Made by a program: the position numbers and the translations under genes
Assembly: GCA_010909165.1 (NCBI GenBank)
Contig: MU008216.1
Coordinates: forward strand, 124,001-188,000
DNA from: Anthoceros angustus
Lineage: Eukaryota > Streptophyta > Anthocerotopsida > Anthocerotales > Anthocerotaceae
Direction: 5' to 3'
DNA length: 64,000 bases
Shown here: positions 46,768-57,462 of the stretch, piece after piece
How positions within the stretch are numbered: position 1 is the stretch's first letter
Layout: every line of letters starts with the position of its first letter
The notes under the pieces: model-generated
What the model saw: only the letters and a program-made list of their open reading frames with translations
What the model was told of the DNA's origin: nothing
Database searches by the model: none

Positions 46768-49650
46768 TCTACGGATACCAAGCAACAACCTCGGCCAATG
46801 CATTTGCTTCAACCTCGTGCACAAAATCAGCGAAGAGTAAAGACATTGGGGAGGAGGCAGCGGCGAAGTCCTGTGGACAGGAGAAACGGTTTGCACATAT
46901 ATTTGCATGTTAGATTTGTTTTTCTTGGTTGTTTGTCGAGGAAGTGCTCATATGAATGCAAGTGCTTACCTCGTGCGACAAGGGACAGAAGATCCTGAGG
47001 AATTCAAAGTATCAATTAACCTACGTGCAAGGACTGGTGTATAAATCTTGGAGCAGGATAGGACGATCCGGAAGGTAATCCTTGACTGTCACAGGGGAAC
47101 AATTGGTTGGGAGATTTGAGAAGGGCGCCGCATCCACCAAACGATTGAATGTGCCAGGGTCACAAGCTGGGGCATTAGGAAGTCGACCAGCTTGCCAATT
47201 GGAATTGGGCCAAGGCGCATAGTGGGGATCCGCATTGGGGCCCCCGAAAGGATCCGATTCCTTCTAAGCACACACCAACCCTAGGGCTTCGGCTTGCAAT
47301 TAGTGACACCCGTGTCCTGTAGGATTTGATCCAACGCTTCACAACTTTCTCCTCTAGCAAATCAAGCTAGTGCAAATTTTCTCAGTGGAATGAGAAACGC
47401 AACCTTCAGAAATGTTAACGTTGGTGGCGAGCTCTCGGCTACACCCCTAATCCAGATTTAACAGTTGGTAGATGGGGACCTTATTACCAAGCCTTTGGCT
47501 TCCATGGAGAGTAGCATCCACCATCCAGATGCAATCTATAGAGAACACAGAGTTTTGGCGGATGACGAGACATACGTAATTCCATATTTTACTGCAAGTC
47601 TCGTGTTTTAACTAGTAGTTATAGGCTACTAGCTGTCAGGGGTTGTATTTTGTATTCTTGTGCTGCTCAATATATATTAACAATCAACCGTGATTTCACG
47701 AAAAAAACCATTTGGCTTTTGTGGGGCGTACTGTGGGTAGTCGAGCATGCCATCCCCAAATAGCTTGTTTGAGTCTATGAACTAAATGAGATTCAACCCA
47801 CTTGGGCCTCGCTCGCCATTTATGGGGGCGAGCATCCATCCACGTATTGCAAACATTCCAAGATTAAATATACCGAAACCTCGGATGAATGAAGTGGGCC
47901 ATGTTCTTGAACGCAACAGGATTGCGAGAGTGGCGAACAGACTATGTTATCCCTAGGTCAAAGCCTTTGAGCCAGAATTACATCTTAGGGACGTCAACAT
48001 GGTGCGTGATACCCCACCTCAACAACGGAGGGTCAATGCAAATACTTTTGGGCATGGACAACAAGGCTCCCTCCACCAAAACGCAAAAGGTTACAAAACC
48101 TATGAAGGAGAAAGTTTGCAGAGCATGAGGAGGAGGATAAGGTACAGAGTCTGCTGAGGAGGAAAAGGCAAAGCTTGAGGACGAGAAGAAGGTTGTAGAG
48201 CATGAGGCTGATGAGACGGTTGCAGGGCCTGTGCGCGGGAGAAGGTTGTAAAGCGTGAGGATGGTGAGATAGTTATAGAGCATAAGAATGAGGAGCTTGG
48301 ACGACTTTTCTAACCTGAAGATCGGGGAGAATTTTGTGGTGCTATACCTCTACAAAGGAAACAAAAATTAACGAGTTTTATATTTTGCAATGTTGCTAAA
48401 TACTTTATAAACTTCCCAGGCATGTAAAACTAAGTCCTGAGAGAAACAAAGTTTCATGTGCTTCTAAACATGAACAACTGTGACAAGGGAAAACCACCCA
48501 CCTTGAAGTTGTCCCAGCTAGTTGCTGCTAGGTTCCACATTGACCTTCAATCACTCCATGGGGACACAATAAGGAGAAAGAGATGTACCCACTTCATCCC
48601 ATATTGCGAAAAAATTGAAATCGATAGCACTGCGCTGGAGGTGAGCAAGTCAAGGTCATCTATTTGTTGTCACCTTATTTAATGTGCCATTGTCCCTCAA
48701 TATAGTGTCTGAGTAGAAAGGGGTAGAAACATAGATGTCCAGTAACCTCTTTTTGTGCATGAACTTCCGCAAACGCTAAATTGCACACCAAAAAATCCGC
48801 ACGAAGAACGGTTGTTTCGAAGAGTTTAGGTCTTATTTACTCGTGTACAAATGTATTTGATTTTAAACTTTATCGAATTCTGTGATTTCCTGAAACAAGG
48901 TTATTTTCACGACCGGCAAGAATACAAATGTTTAGAATCTTTACAACTGTGATTTTGGTGCACAAACTTGTGTTTGCACTCACCCCTAGTCCATTCGTTT
49001 TCAATAAAAACACTTGACGGCGGACATGTAGAAACAACGTGTAACTCACGGTTCTGATCACCTTCATCCCTTCAAAATCGTAGTGTCCACCTATGGATGT
49101 GGCACAGTGTGACCAAATGAATATGCAGGGTGTGGCACCGCGGGTTTGAACACCATATTTTAATTACAAAACACCTTCCAAAAATGCCTAAAAAACGAAG
49201 AAGCAAATGCAAGTTTTCGCCCAATAAAAGACAGAATTTTAGCCATTTTGTCGAGAGTTAAAACATTTCTACGTAGACATTGTTGCATCTTATTTGCAGC
49301 AAATGACATTTGTTATTGCTTTTCAGCAGGCGAGAAGAGGGCGGAGGGGAAGAACAGGGGGCTCGGGGAGGGATATTTAACAGAATAGTGTGAATCATGC
49401 AATTCGGGGCTGCTCGCGGATCCTCAAACGGTCACATGAAACAAGAAAAGAGTACCCTTATGAGAGTGATATGTCTCAGCTTAAGCCTTAAATTGAAATA
49501 AAATATATATTATACACCATGTATAAAATATAAACCTAGAGCTCGCCATGTATAGAATTCCTAAAATCTTGTTGGAGAAGACATCCCTTGTACTAGAATA
49601 TAGTCTGGAATGTATTAAAATATTTTAAAATAAAACTAAATTTATTTCAG
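46768..49650. other. Repeat debris and AT-rich intergenic sequence
   Basis: No intact gene is seen. A Glu/Lys-rich reading near 48.14-48.3 kb has stops. 47.60-47.70 kb ('tgtattttgtattcttgtgc' followed by 'tgctcaatatat') resembles the promoter/R part of a plant LTR, but no pair was found. No reverse transcriptase motif (YxDD) is visible. Confidence 0.4.
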
Positions 49651-49683
49651 ATTAAAATTTATAAAATATTGTATAAAGTTGTA

Positions 49684-49777
49684 TGTATCTGTATGTATCT
49701 GTATGTATGTATGTATGTATGTATGTATGTATGTATGTATGTATGTATGTATGTATGTATGTATATATATATGTATG

Positions 49778-49811
<34 letters not shown>

Positions 49812-49872
49812 TGTATGTATGTATGTATGTATGTATGTATGTATGTATGTATGTATGTATGTATGTATGTAT
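49684..49872. repeat. (TATG)n microsatellite, ~190 bp
   Basis: A nearly pure 'gtat/tatg' tetranucleotide array broken only by a 'tatatatatgtatgtatata' patch around 49763-49784. On the minus strand it reads as Tyr-Ile-His repeats, which is not a gene. Confidence 0.95.
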
Positions 49873-50187
49873 ACACCTATGCATGTATATATATATTATA
49901 AGAATATATATAATCAAATTAAAATATTTGTGGGCATCGAACAAAATCTTGATACTTGGGATGATAGGACCACGTAGTATTTCAATCTTTTTTACTCTTG
50001 ATAAAAACGTATTATTTAAGGTAAATAATTATAATAAATATTATAATATATATTTTAAAATTTGTTTGAAAGTTCGTACAATATGGTGATGCATATATAT
50101 AATGTACAATTCTGCTGTTTTTACATATACATACAAAACTAGGACATTAATCACAAGTATGGATCTAATAATTTAAGTGACTCCCAT

Positions 50188-50745
50188 CTAAATTCTTGGG
50201 GTTGCATCAAAAGGAAAAGGGTGGCGTGGCCAGGGAGGAAATTCTCGAACTGTAAATGGTGTATCTTTGTATCCAACAAAACAATCAAATGAATAAACAT
50301 TAGCTACTTTTGAATAGAAGCATTTTTTTCTGGCAAAATCACCAAGTGATATTATGCAAGCCTTACAATCCTCCGGTGATGTTGTTGTTGTTGTTGCTCG
50401 ACAGCCACCTCTATAGAAAATGCTCATAATTGAGCATGACATATCATCTTCTGTAACATGGCCTGTCAAATCACCTGTCACCCTTTCAACACTTGCTTGC
50501 CAAGGTCCGCCATCATCTACTTGCCCCTCATACGATTCTTGTGCTAGATTTGGCCAATTGGATTGTAATTCACGCGCTAGTTTTAGTATCGCTACTGGTA
50601 ATAAGGACAAGTATGTTTGTGTTATAGGAATAACATTGATACCTCCGCAATCGGCTCCATCTGGAACACTATTGGGTACACTTATAGTTGATCCAATAAA
50701 AAATACTAAAATAATATATACGCTTACAAACTTTGCAAAATCCAT
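50188..50745 (-). CDS. Secreted Gnk2/DUF26-domain protein
   Basis: The ATG at 50745 opens a single-exon protein of 185 residues with a signal peptide (FAKFVSVYIILVFFIGSTIS). One Gnk2/DUF26 domain follows: a conserved Cys in 'GADCGG', 'CRATTTTTSPEDCKACI' supplying the C-x(n)-C-x2-C core, then 'GDFARKKC' and 'VYSFDCFVGY', the typical end. The tail is Pro-rich. Ginkgo Gnk2 binds mannose and is antifungal, and fused forms make cysteine-rich receptor kinases and plasmodesmal proteins. This one is a free secreted domain, with no kinase or membrane helix after it. It sits in very AT-rich DNA and uses A/T-ending codons, unlike the GC-rich neighbours. Confidence 0.8.
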   Translation of the reverse strand: MDFAKFVSVYIILVFFIGSTISVPNSVPDGADCGGINVIPITQTYLSLLPVAILKLARELQSNWPNLAQESYEGQVDDGGPWQASVERVTGDLTGHVTEDDMSCSIMSIFYRGGCRATTTTTSPEDCKACIISLGDFARKKCFYSKVANVYSFDCFVGYKDTPFTVREFPPWPRHPFPFDATPRI

Positions 50746-50802
50746 GGTGAAAAATATGATCGTTTCATGAATTGAACATTCATTGAAGGCAAATAAGTTC
50801 AA

Positions 50803-51618
50803 ACTTTGGTGAAGTATGAAAGAAACAATTAACTACCTTATTTTTCAAAATGATATAACTTTTGATCTTCATGAATAGCTAAGTTAAAATTTTATTTCTC
50901 AAAATGATAAACTTTTGATCTTAATATGGATAGCTGTGTTAGGTGATCAGATATTATATTAAGCTATGTATTTCGTAGGAAACTCTGTTAGGTTATCAAA
51001 CCTACCTGATTTTGTCTAATTGAAATATATTACTTTTAGCTATTAATGATTATAAATACCTGGATATCAAAGTAAGATTAATTTTGACTTGTTGATCACT
51101 AGGCCAACTACCAGTCCATGCTTCTCATCACAATATTCCGACCGACCTGCAGGTGACACGCTTAACGTGCTTAAAGCTGCTGAATGATGGAGTTTGCTTA
51201 CGCATCCAAATCAGCCTTCACTCCAGGTGCCTGTGCAATCCGTGCCTCATGATATATTTATCAATAGTCTGGGCATTGCTGTGTAGATTTTCTCAGCTTA
51301 CTGCTTACCTTAGTGACGTGCTCAGCGACGCTGCTAAGCGGATGGACTCTAAGAAGACGTGGTCAGTGACCGAGTTCGCACGCAAGAAAACATATCTGGC
51401 TGGAAGTTGAACGACCTATTGACATGGCCACTTCCTTGCCGTCCAGAGTACGGCAGCATGAAGCTGTTAGCTGGCCGGGATTGCGGATGGCACAGCCGGT
51501 CGCGGCTTCAAAAGTCTGCACATCCCGGCTCAAATATTACAAAGAGGCTACCAGCAGTATCAGATTCTGCTTTTGAAGCTTACTTTCACATAAAACTGGC
51601 ATTCCAGGGCAGACTGCC
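50803..51618. other. Intergenic, AT-rich
   Basis: Upstream of the DUF26 gene; includes a near-repeat 'tttctcaaaatgata' (50836-50910). No gene is seen; the right part is the 3' flank of PPR gene 2. Confidence 0.4.
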
Positions 51619-54600
51619 TCACGCTACTGCCAGAAGGCACATCCTTGCTGCATGCTGCTCAAAAGCGTGAGAGACAACTGGTTCCTCTTTCAGCTGTGAG
51701 CTAAGCTCTTGCAACAGTTTGCGTATTGCTTCATGTTGCTCATGTCTGCAGTCACCCACCAGGAATGTGTGCATCTCCTCCTCATGCTCAATCCAACTTT
51801 GCCCAGGCTTCTTCCAAGCACCTGCACTCTGTCTCATCATATCTATCGCCTGTGCGTTCTGCAGCATGCCTGCCTCAGCGTATATGTTGCACATTAGCAC
51901 ATAAGCAGAACTGTTTTCTGGTTCCAGGCTTACAGCACAATCAAAAGCCCATCTTCCCATTGCCACGTTGCAATGCTTTCGACAAGCACCGAGTAAACAC
52001 AACCATACAGGCAAAGTAGGCTGCATTGGCATTTCCAAGAGCAGTTCTTGAGCCTTCTGGAAAAGTCCTGCGCTGCCAACAAGATCAATCATGCAGACAT
52101 AATGCTCCGTTTCCGGCCTTACGCTATGATCTTCGGTCATGCTTTCAAAGTAATACAGACCTAGGTCCACCATCCCCGCGTAACTGCAAGCAGACAATAC
52201 TGCCAAAAATGTGACACTGTTTGGCGTCATACCGGCCACACACATGTCCTTGTAACACTGAATGGTCATTGCGAAGTCTCCCTGTCGGGAATACCCAGCA
52301 ATAAGTGCACTCCAAGACACCACATCAGGCTCATGTAACGAGTCAAACACAACCCGAGAGTCCTCCATACTCCCACATTTGCCGTAAGCATGAATTAGAC
52401 TGGTGGCTACAGCAAGGCCACATTCAGATCCACTGTCCGCAATGGTTTGGTGGATGTCCCTGCAGACATTCAAGGCTCCTGTGCAGCAGCATGCTTCTAG
52501 CACGGAAAGAAATGTAGCCTCATCTGGTTTCACACCATCGGCTTGCATGTCAGCAAAAATTTGCAAGGCATTCTTCCCTTGGTCCTGCTGAGCATATCCT
52601 CCAATCATGGAAGTCCATGACACCACATTACGGTGGGATAAATGGTCAAAGACATAGCGTCCGTCTTTAACACTCCCACATTTTGCATAGATACTTACTA
52701 ATGTGTTACCAACAAACACATCTGATTCAAAGCCTCCCATACAAGCTGCAACATGTATATCCTTCACTCTTCGAAGTGACTCTACTTTGACATTCTGACT
52801 ATCCACAACTGCAGGTAACTCCTTTTCTGCAAGCATGCCACACGCTTGGAGAGTGCTGACAAAGGTACGAGCATCTGGCCTAACCCCATCACGTTGCATT
52901 AGCCCATACATCTGCCAGGCCATATCTCCTTGATCCTGCTGAGCATATGCTGCGATTATCGTATTCCATGACACAATGTCGCGGTGAGACAACTGATCGA
53001 ACACATGCCAAGCATCTTCAACACTTCCACACTTTGCATAGATACTAACCAAGATATTACCAACAGACCCTTCTAGTCCGCAACTCATTTCAGCAGCTTT
53101 GTGATGTATTCTCTTTACCCTAAGGAGCGACTGCAATTTAACACTTAACCCATGCATGTATGAGGCATCCTCTTTTTCGGCCATAGTACCACATGCTTGA
53201 AGAACGCTTGCAAAGGTACGACTATCTGGACAGACACCTTCCTGCAGCATTTGCCCGTAGAGCTGTAAAGCCTCCTCTACTTGCTCTTGCTGACCGTATG
53301 CAGCAATCATTGCATTCCATGACACTACATTGCGATGAGGAAGCCCTTCAAACACTTGTTGCGCATCCTTGACGCTACCACACTTGGCATATGTACTAAC
53401 CAAGGTGTTCCCCAAGAAGATGTCAGATTCTAAACTGCTTGCAACAGCTTCTTCATGTATTTCTTTTCCCCTGTGCAGTGACCCAACTTTAACATTTTGC
53501 CCATCAATAAATACAGTTGCCTCCTGCTCTGCAAAGGTGCCACATGCTTGGAGAGTGCTGACAAAAGTACGAGCAACTGGCCTGATTCCCTCTTCTTGCA
53601 TTTGCTCATAAATTTGAAGACCATTTTCTCCTTGGTCTTCCTGAGCATATGCTGCAATCAGAACAGTCCAGGAGACTACGTCTCGGTGAGACAATCCGTC
53701 AAACACCTGCTGAGCATCCATGAGGCTTCCACACCTTGCATACATGCTAACCAAAGTATTGCCAACAAACACATCGGAGTCAAGACCCCTCCTGGCAGCT
53801 TCCTGATGTATTTGTTTCCCCTTGTGCAGTGATTTTACCTTGGCATTTTGCCCATGACTTGTTGCCCTTTCCTCTTTTTCTGCAACACCCGCACATGCTT
53901 GGAAAGCACTGACAAAGGTACGAGCATCTGGATTGATTCCTTCCAATTGCATTTGCTCGTATAACTCCAATGCCCTCTCCCCCAGCCCCTGCTGAGCCAA
54001 TGCTGCAATCATAGCATTCCATGACACTACATCACGCTGGGCTAACCCATTAAAGACATGCTGTGCATCAACAAGGCTTCCGCACTTCGCATACATACTG
54101 ACCAATGCACTGCCCACAAACACATCTGATATGTAACCCATCTGAGCAGCTTTGGCATGTATATCCCTACCGTTCCGCAGGGCTTCTAGCTTCACTGACT
54201 GCTCGTCCTGAGGACCACTTTCCTCCTCTTCAGCAAGGCCAGCACAAGCTTGGAGTGCGGAGACCAAGGTCCAATCATTGGGTCTGATCCCTTGGTCTTG
54301 CATTTCACGATACAACTGCATACCTTTCCACCCTTGTCCCTGCTTGGCATAGGCTCCAAGCATTGCATTCCACGAGGCCACATCTCGATAGGACATCCTG
54401 ACGAACACATTATGGGCATCCACCATGCTCCCACACTTCGCATACATACTAACTAAAGTGGTGCAGACAAAACCATCAGACTCAAACCCATGTTTAACAG
54501 CAGTAGCATGGACCCGTTTCCCTTGTTGGAGATCCTCTAATCTACTGCACGCTTTTAGTAAGCTGACCACAGTGTATTTGTCGGGCTGAACACCTTCCCG

Positions 54601-55068
54601 TTGCATCTGCTCATAACAAGAGAGAGCCTTTTTACATTGTCCAGCATCGACATACCCCGAAATGATGGCTGTCCAAGAAAAAGCAGTCCTTTGCGACAGT
54701 CTTCGAAACACATGCAGCCCATCTGCCAGGCTTCCACACTTCACCAGCGTGGTAACCACAAGATCCATCAAATATCGATTTGACCCTAGCCCATGCTTTA
54801 CCAAATGTGCATACACCTGCTTGGTTTCTGAGAGGGCCTTCATTTTCATGCACGCCTGCAAGAAGTTCTTGTACATGTGCATCGCATGGGGGCTGTCCTG
54901 CTGGTCCATGTGGAGCAGGGCATCCAACGCCGTGTCGAGTCGTCCCTCCCTGCATAGCGCTTGTACTTTGCAAGCATCCAGAGAGTTAATCCGCACCCTG
55001 AAATAGTCCAAAAACCCCGACTTGAGACCGTGTACATGGGAAGTCGGGACTGAACTACAGCATGACAT
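51619..55068 (-). CDS. Large PPR protein, PLS-type with E/E+ end (gene 2), 1149 residues
   Basis: A single open frame; the first in-frame ATG is at 55068, and an in-frame stop lies shortly upstream. More than 25 PPR motifs repeat as 'GNTLVSxYAKCGSxxDA', 'VFDxLSHRDVVSWNxMIAAY' and 'RPDARTFVSTLQACG'. The C-terminal part has E1 and E2-like elements ('MPMQPTLPVWLCLLGACRKH', 'AYVLMCNIYAEAGML') and 'HEEEMHTFLVGDCRHEQHEA', which resembles the start of an E+/DYW region but stops before any deaminase signature. Five of the central motifs have an extra segment of about 20 residues before the 'GKxIH' helix (about 52.78-54.23 kb). The protein is long for the family. Its role is probably organelle RNA processing or editing, by inference. 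No clear transit peptide is visible, so a short 5' exon cannot be excluded. Confidence 0.9.
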   Translation of the reverse strand: MSCCSSVPTSHVHGLKSGFLDYFRVRINSLDACKVQALCREGRLDTALDALLHMDQQDSPHAMHMYKNFLQACMKMKALSETKQVYAHLVKHGLGSNRYLMDLVVTTLVKCGSLADGLHVFRRLSQRTAFSWTAIISGYVDAGQCKKALSCYEQMQREGVQPDKYTVVSLLKACSRLEDLQQGKRVHATAVKHGFESDGFVCTTLVSMYAKCGSMVDAHNVFVRMSYRDVASWNAMLGAYAKQGQGWKGMQLYREMQDQGIRPNDWTLVSALQACAGLAEEEESGPQDEQSVKLEALRNGRDIHAKAAQMGYISDVFVGSALVSMYAKCGSLVDAQHVFNGLAQRDVVSWNAMIAALAQQGLGERALELYEQMQLEGINPDARTFVSAFQACAGVAEKEERATSHGQNAKVKSLHKGKQIHQEAARRGLDSDVFVGNTLVSMYARCGSLMDAQQVFDGLSHRDVVSWTVLIAAYAQEDQGENGLQIYEQMQEEGIRPVARTFVSTLQACGTFAEQEATVFIDGQNVKVGSLHRGKEIHEEAVASSLESDIFLGNTLVSTYAKCGSVKDAQQVFEGLPHRNVVSWNAMIAAYGQQEQVEEALQLYGQMLQEGVCPDSRTFASVLQACGTMAEKEDASYMHGLSVKLQSLLRVKRIHHKAAEMSCGLEGSVGNILVSIYAKCGSVEDAWHVFDQLSHRDIVSWNTIIAAYAQQDQGDMAWQMYGLMQRDGVRPDARTFVSTLQACGMLAEKELPAVVDSQNVKVESLRRVKDIHVAACMGGFESDVFVGNTLVSIYAKCGSVKDGRYVFDHLSHRNVVSWTSMIGGYAQQDQGKNALQIFADMQADGVKPDEATFLSVLEACCCTGALNVCRDIHQTIADSGSECGLAVATSLIHAYGKCGSMEDSRVVFDSLHEPDVVSWSALIAGYSRQGDFAMTIQCYKDMCVAGMTPNSVTFLAVLSACSYAGMVDLGLYYFESMTEDHSVRPETEHYVCMIDLVGSAGLFQKAQELLLEMPMQPTLPVWLCLLGACRKHCNVAMGRWAFDCAVSLEPENSSAYVLMCNIYAEAGMLQNAQAIDMMRQSAGAWKKPGQSWIEHEEEMHTFLVGDCRHEQHEAIRKLLQELSSQLKEEPVVSHAFEQHAARMCLLAVA

Positions 55069-55149
55069 CCTCCAGGAACTCACCTTTGACCTCCAGGAGT
55101 CAGGCTGGAAGAACCCATCATCCCACGAACCGTGTGATGACCAACTCAA

Positions 55150-55796
55150 CCAGGCTTGTATGGGTGCTCAGCCGCAGAAGCGCATTCCATATTCATCGTT
55201 GCCATGAGAATGAGAGGGCAGATGGAGAACATGGCGGGCAGGTGTTGGATGGATGTGGCGCGGGATGCACACTCCCAGTGTACAGACGAGGGTGAGCGGT
55301 GGGCCCCGGTTCTGCATACACGAGTGCGTCTCGTCGGTGACGACTTCTGTTGATCGGCCTGCTATGTGCATACACAAACATACATGTTCCATACCCATGC
55401 CAGGCTTATGGACCTTTTATATGTACTCAGAGATCTGTTTTGACAGGCCATAAAATTGTCAACATTAGGACAGGTATTCAGTGTAATAGTTGGGGCTATC
55501 GTCCGGTCCAAGGGCATTGGAATGAAGTTGGTACAACCAAGCCTCCTTTCAACTTCTATCATCCCCCACTTTGATATCCGTGGTGCACAGTTACAAGATT
55601 CACGACAACGAGGGTTAGTTCCACAGTCTGGTGCCCTCATAAGGGTTGTTCCCTTCTCTTGGGTAGGTGGTTTCCCATCTCTTTTTCATAATAAAATCCC
55701 CTAATAATAAAAAATAAAATTGTCATATCCTAATTATGCAGTATGGTCATATGTATGGGTTCTGAACTTGTGGGTGATAAAAATGAGACACTCCAG
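55150..55796. other. Intergenic, with a tail fragment of the dispersed repeat family
   Basis: At about 55595-55690 the words 'gggttag', 'gggttgttcc' and 'tttcccatct' recur in the same order as in the tails of the copies at 5.58-5.65 kb and 12.28-12.33 kb. No gene is seen. Confidence 0.45.
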
Positions 55797-57279
55797 TCAA
55801 GGTGAAGGCAAAATGGTTTTGGTAGTGAGGAGGAAGAGCTGGCCTGTGAAGGTGCCGGCGGGACGACAAGGCTGGAAATCCAGGAGAGAGCTTGTGGGTC
55901 TGGCTGTCAGGCAGTTGGCCATGTTGGAAATAGACTGCACCTGGAAAATGCTATCGCCGCTGTCGGCGGGGCAGTTGCTTGCCTCCTTCACCTTCACGAT
56001 GCGAAAAAACTGGTGGGCTCCGCGTTTCAGCAGATCCAGTGGCCCCGATAGGCAAGTCTGCTGCACCAGAGTCTGCCCAGTTCCGCCTCCTTGATCGTCC
56101 CAGCACTTGTTTGTGCCGCTTCTCTGCACTTGAGAGAATAAGTTCTGCTCCAGAACTGTCCCAATACGGAGCAAGTGTGAGTGCATCGTATTCACAAGTA
56201 TGGGCAAGGGCATTTGCAGCAGGCACGATATCAGGGACATGGTTCATTGTGCTTACGGTTTTGGATCAACTGTGCGTCGTAGGGGAAGATGACGAACGAC
56301 TGCCTCAATTGAGCCTCCGGCGTACGGGGCCCGGTTTCGAACTGTCCCGTCTCAGCAACTGTGAGATGCAGAAGGTTGGAATCCTAGCCTCCTACGAAAT
56401 GCACAGACTGGATCACTCACGGGAACGAGGTCGTCCCGGTTGCCGTTGTCCGGCCCCGGAATCTGGATGGCGCTCACTGTCGCCCGAGCGTTGTTGTTCA
56501 CCAACACGGTGTCGTTGAGGCAGGCGATGCTTGTCTGGAGGATCGGGGTGAATCGTGTGTTGTTGAAGGTAAAAACTGCGAACAATTTGCAGCAGAGTAA
56601 GATGTATTTGATCGTGGTGGTTGCCGAGCAAACCCATCACACGCTTTGTTCGCGGACTTCCGCAAACACAAGCGTCAGCAGAGAAACAATTTCTCATTCC
56701 CACCACCCAGCAAATGAAGGGTGGAAGATCTGAGTGGAACGAACAAAGGTTATGCATAGTATTTGGATTTTCGTCAGTCTAACACTGGAACATTTATTAC
56801 CTCTCAGGTTATGGTATTTGGATCTTCGTCAACCTAAAGACTGAAACATTTATTACCTCCCAGGGTATGGTATTTGGATCTTCGTCAGCGTAAGACTGGA
56901 ACATTTACCACCTCCCAGGTTATGGTATTGGGATCGTCGTCAGCGTAAGACTGGAACATTTATTACCTCCCACTCGGAATTGAAGGTGGCGACGCGCAGC
57001 AGCTCCACTCGCCAAGGATTTCTGTTTGGCCATTCGAAGCGATCAGTATTTAGACTTGCGCAAATCGTGTAACTTTGCAATAGAAAAATAGGAGAGACTT
57101 ATCACCACGCTTGCAGCAGGTTGCAAACGTGCGTCCACATCTTGAAGGTGACCACCCAGCCCACCTGCATTTTCACGGCGATCTTCCAGACTCCTTGCAA
57201 CCGAACAAACAACAAACTTTAGGACGGTCAGCAAGCACGCACCTGCAAAAATCAGCGTTAGAAGAAGATGGAAGCTCAT
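55797..57279 (-). CDS. Possible secreted Cys-containing protein, multi-exon
   Basis: The ATG at 57279 opens a signal peptide (SFHLLLTLIFAGACLLTVLK). Further minus-strand pieces look like exons: 'WPNRNPWRVELLRVATFNSE' (about 57.0 kb, then a gtaata donor), 'TSIACLNDTVLVNNNARATV' and 'AIQIPGPDNGNRDDLVP' (56.42-56.58 kb), and 'CWDDQGGGTGQTLVQQTCLS' and 'CRPAGTFTGQLFLLTTK' (55.8-56.2 kb). I do not recognise the family. The intron around 56.7-56.98 kb contains the tandem repeat listed separately. The exact exon structure is uncertain. Confidence 0.45.
56752..56975. repeat. Four tandem copies of a ~56-60 bp unit
   Basis: The unit is 'tatggtatttggatcttcgt' + 'cagcgtaagactggaacatt' + 'tattacctcccagg'. 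Four copies with few differences. On the minus strand each copy carries the word 'gggaggtaata', which resembles the 5' splice site at its right edge. Confidence 0.9.
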
Positions 57280-57462
57280 GTTGCAGAGCTGTGTGAATCG
57301 TCGCCGCAAACACATGGTAAATGACGAGAGAGAGAGAGAGCATGCGATGTATATAGAACCGTAGATAGGTCTTGCAGTTCAGCTGTCACGCTGGTGAATC
57401 GTAATCCTGATTCGCTCGTTACCACAACACCCCTCGCGGTTGCAGAAGTGAAATGGTGACTT

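Noticed and set aside
49642-49944. Open frames made of Tyr-Ile-His or Met-Tyr-Val-Cys repeats
   Set aside because: They are translations of the TATG microsatellite in several frames on both strands and have no gene features.
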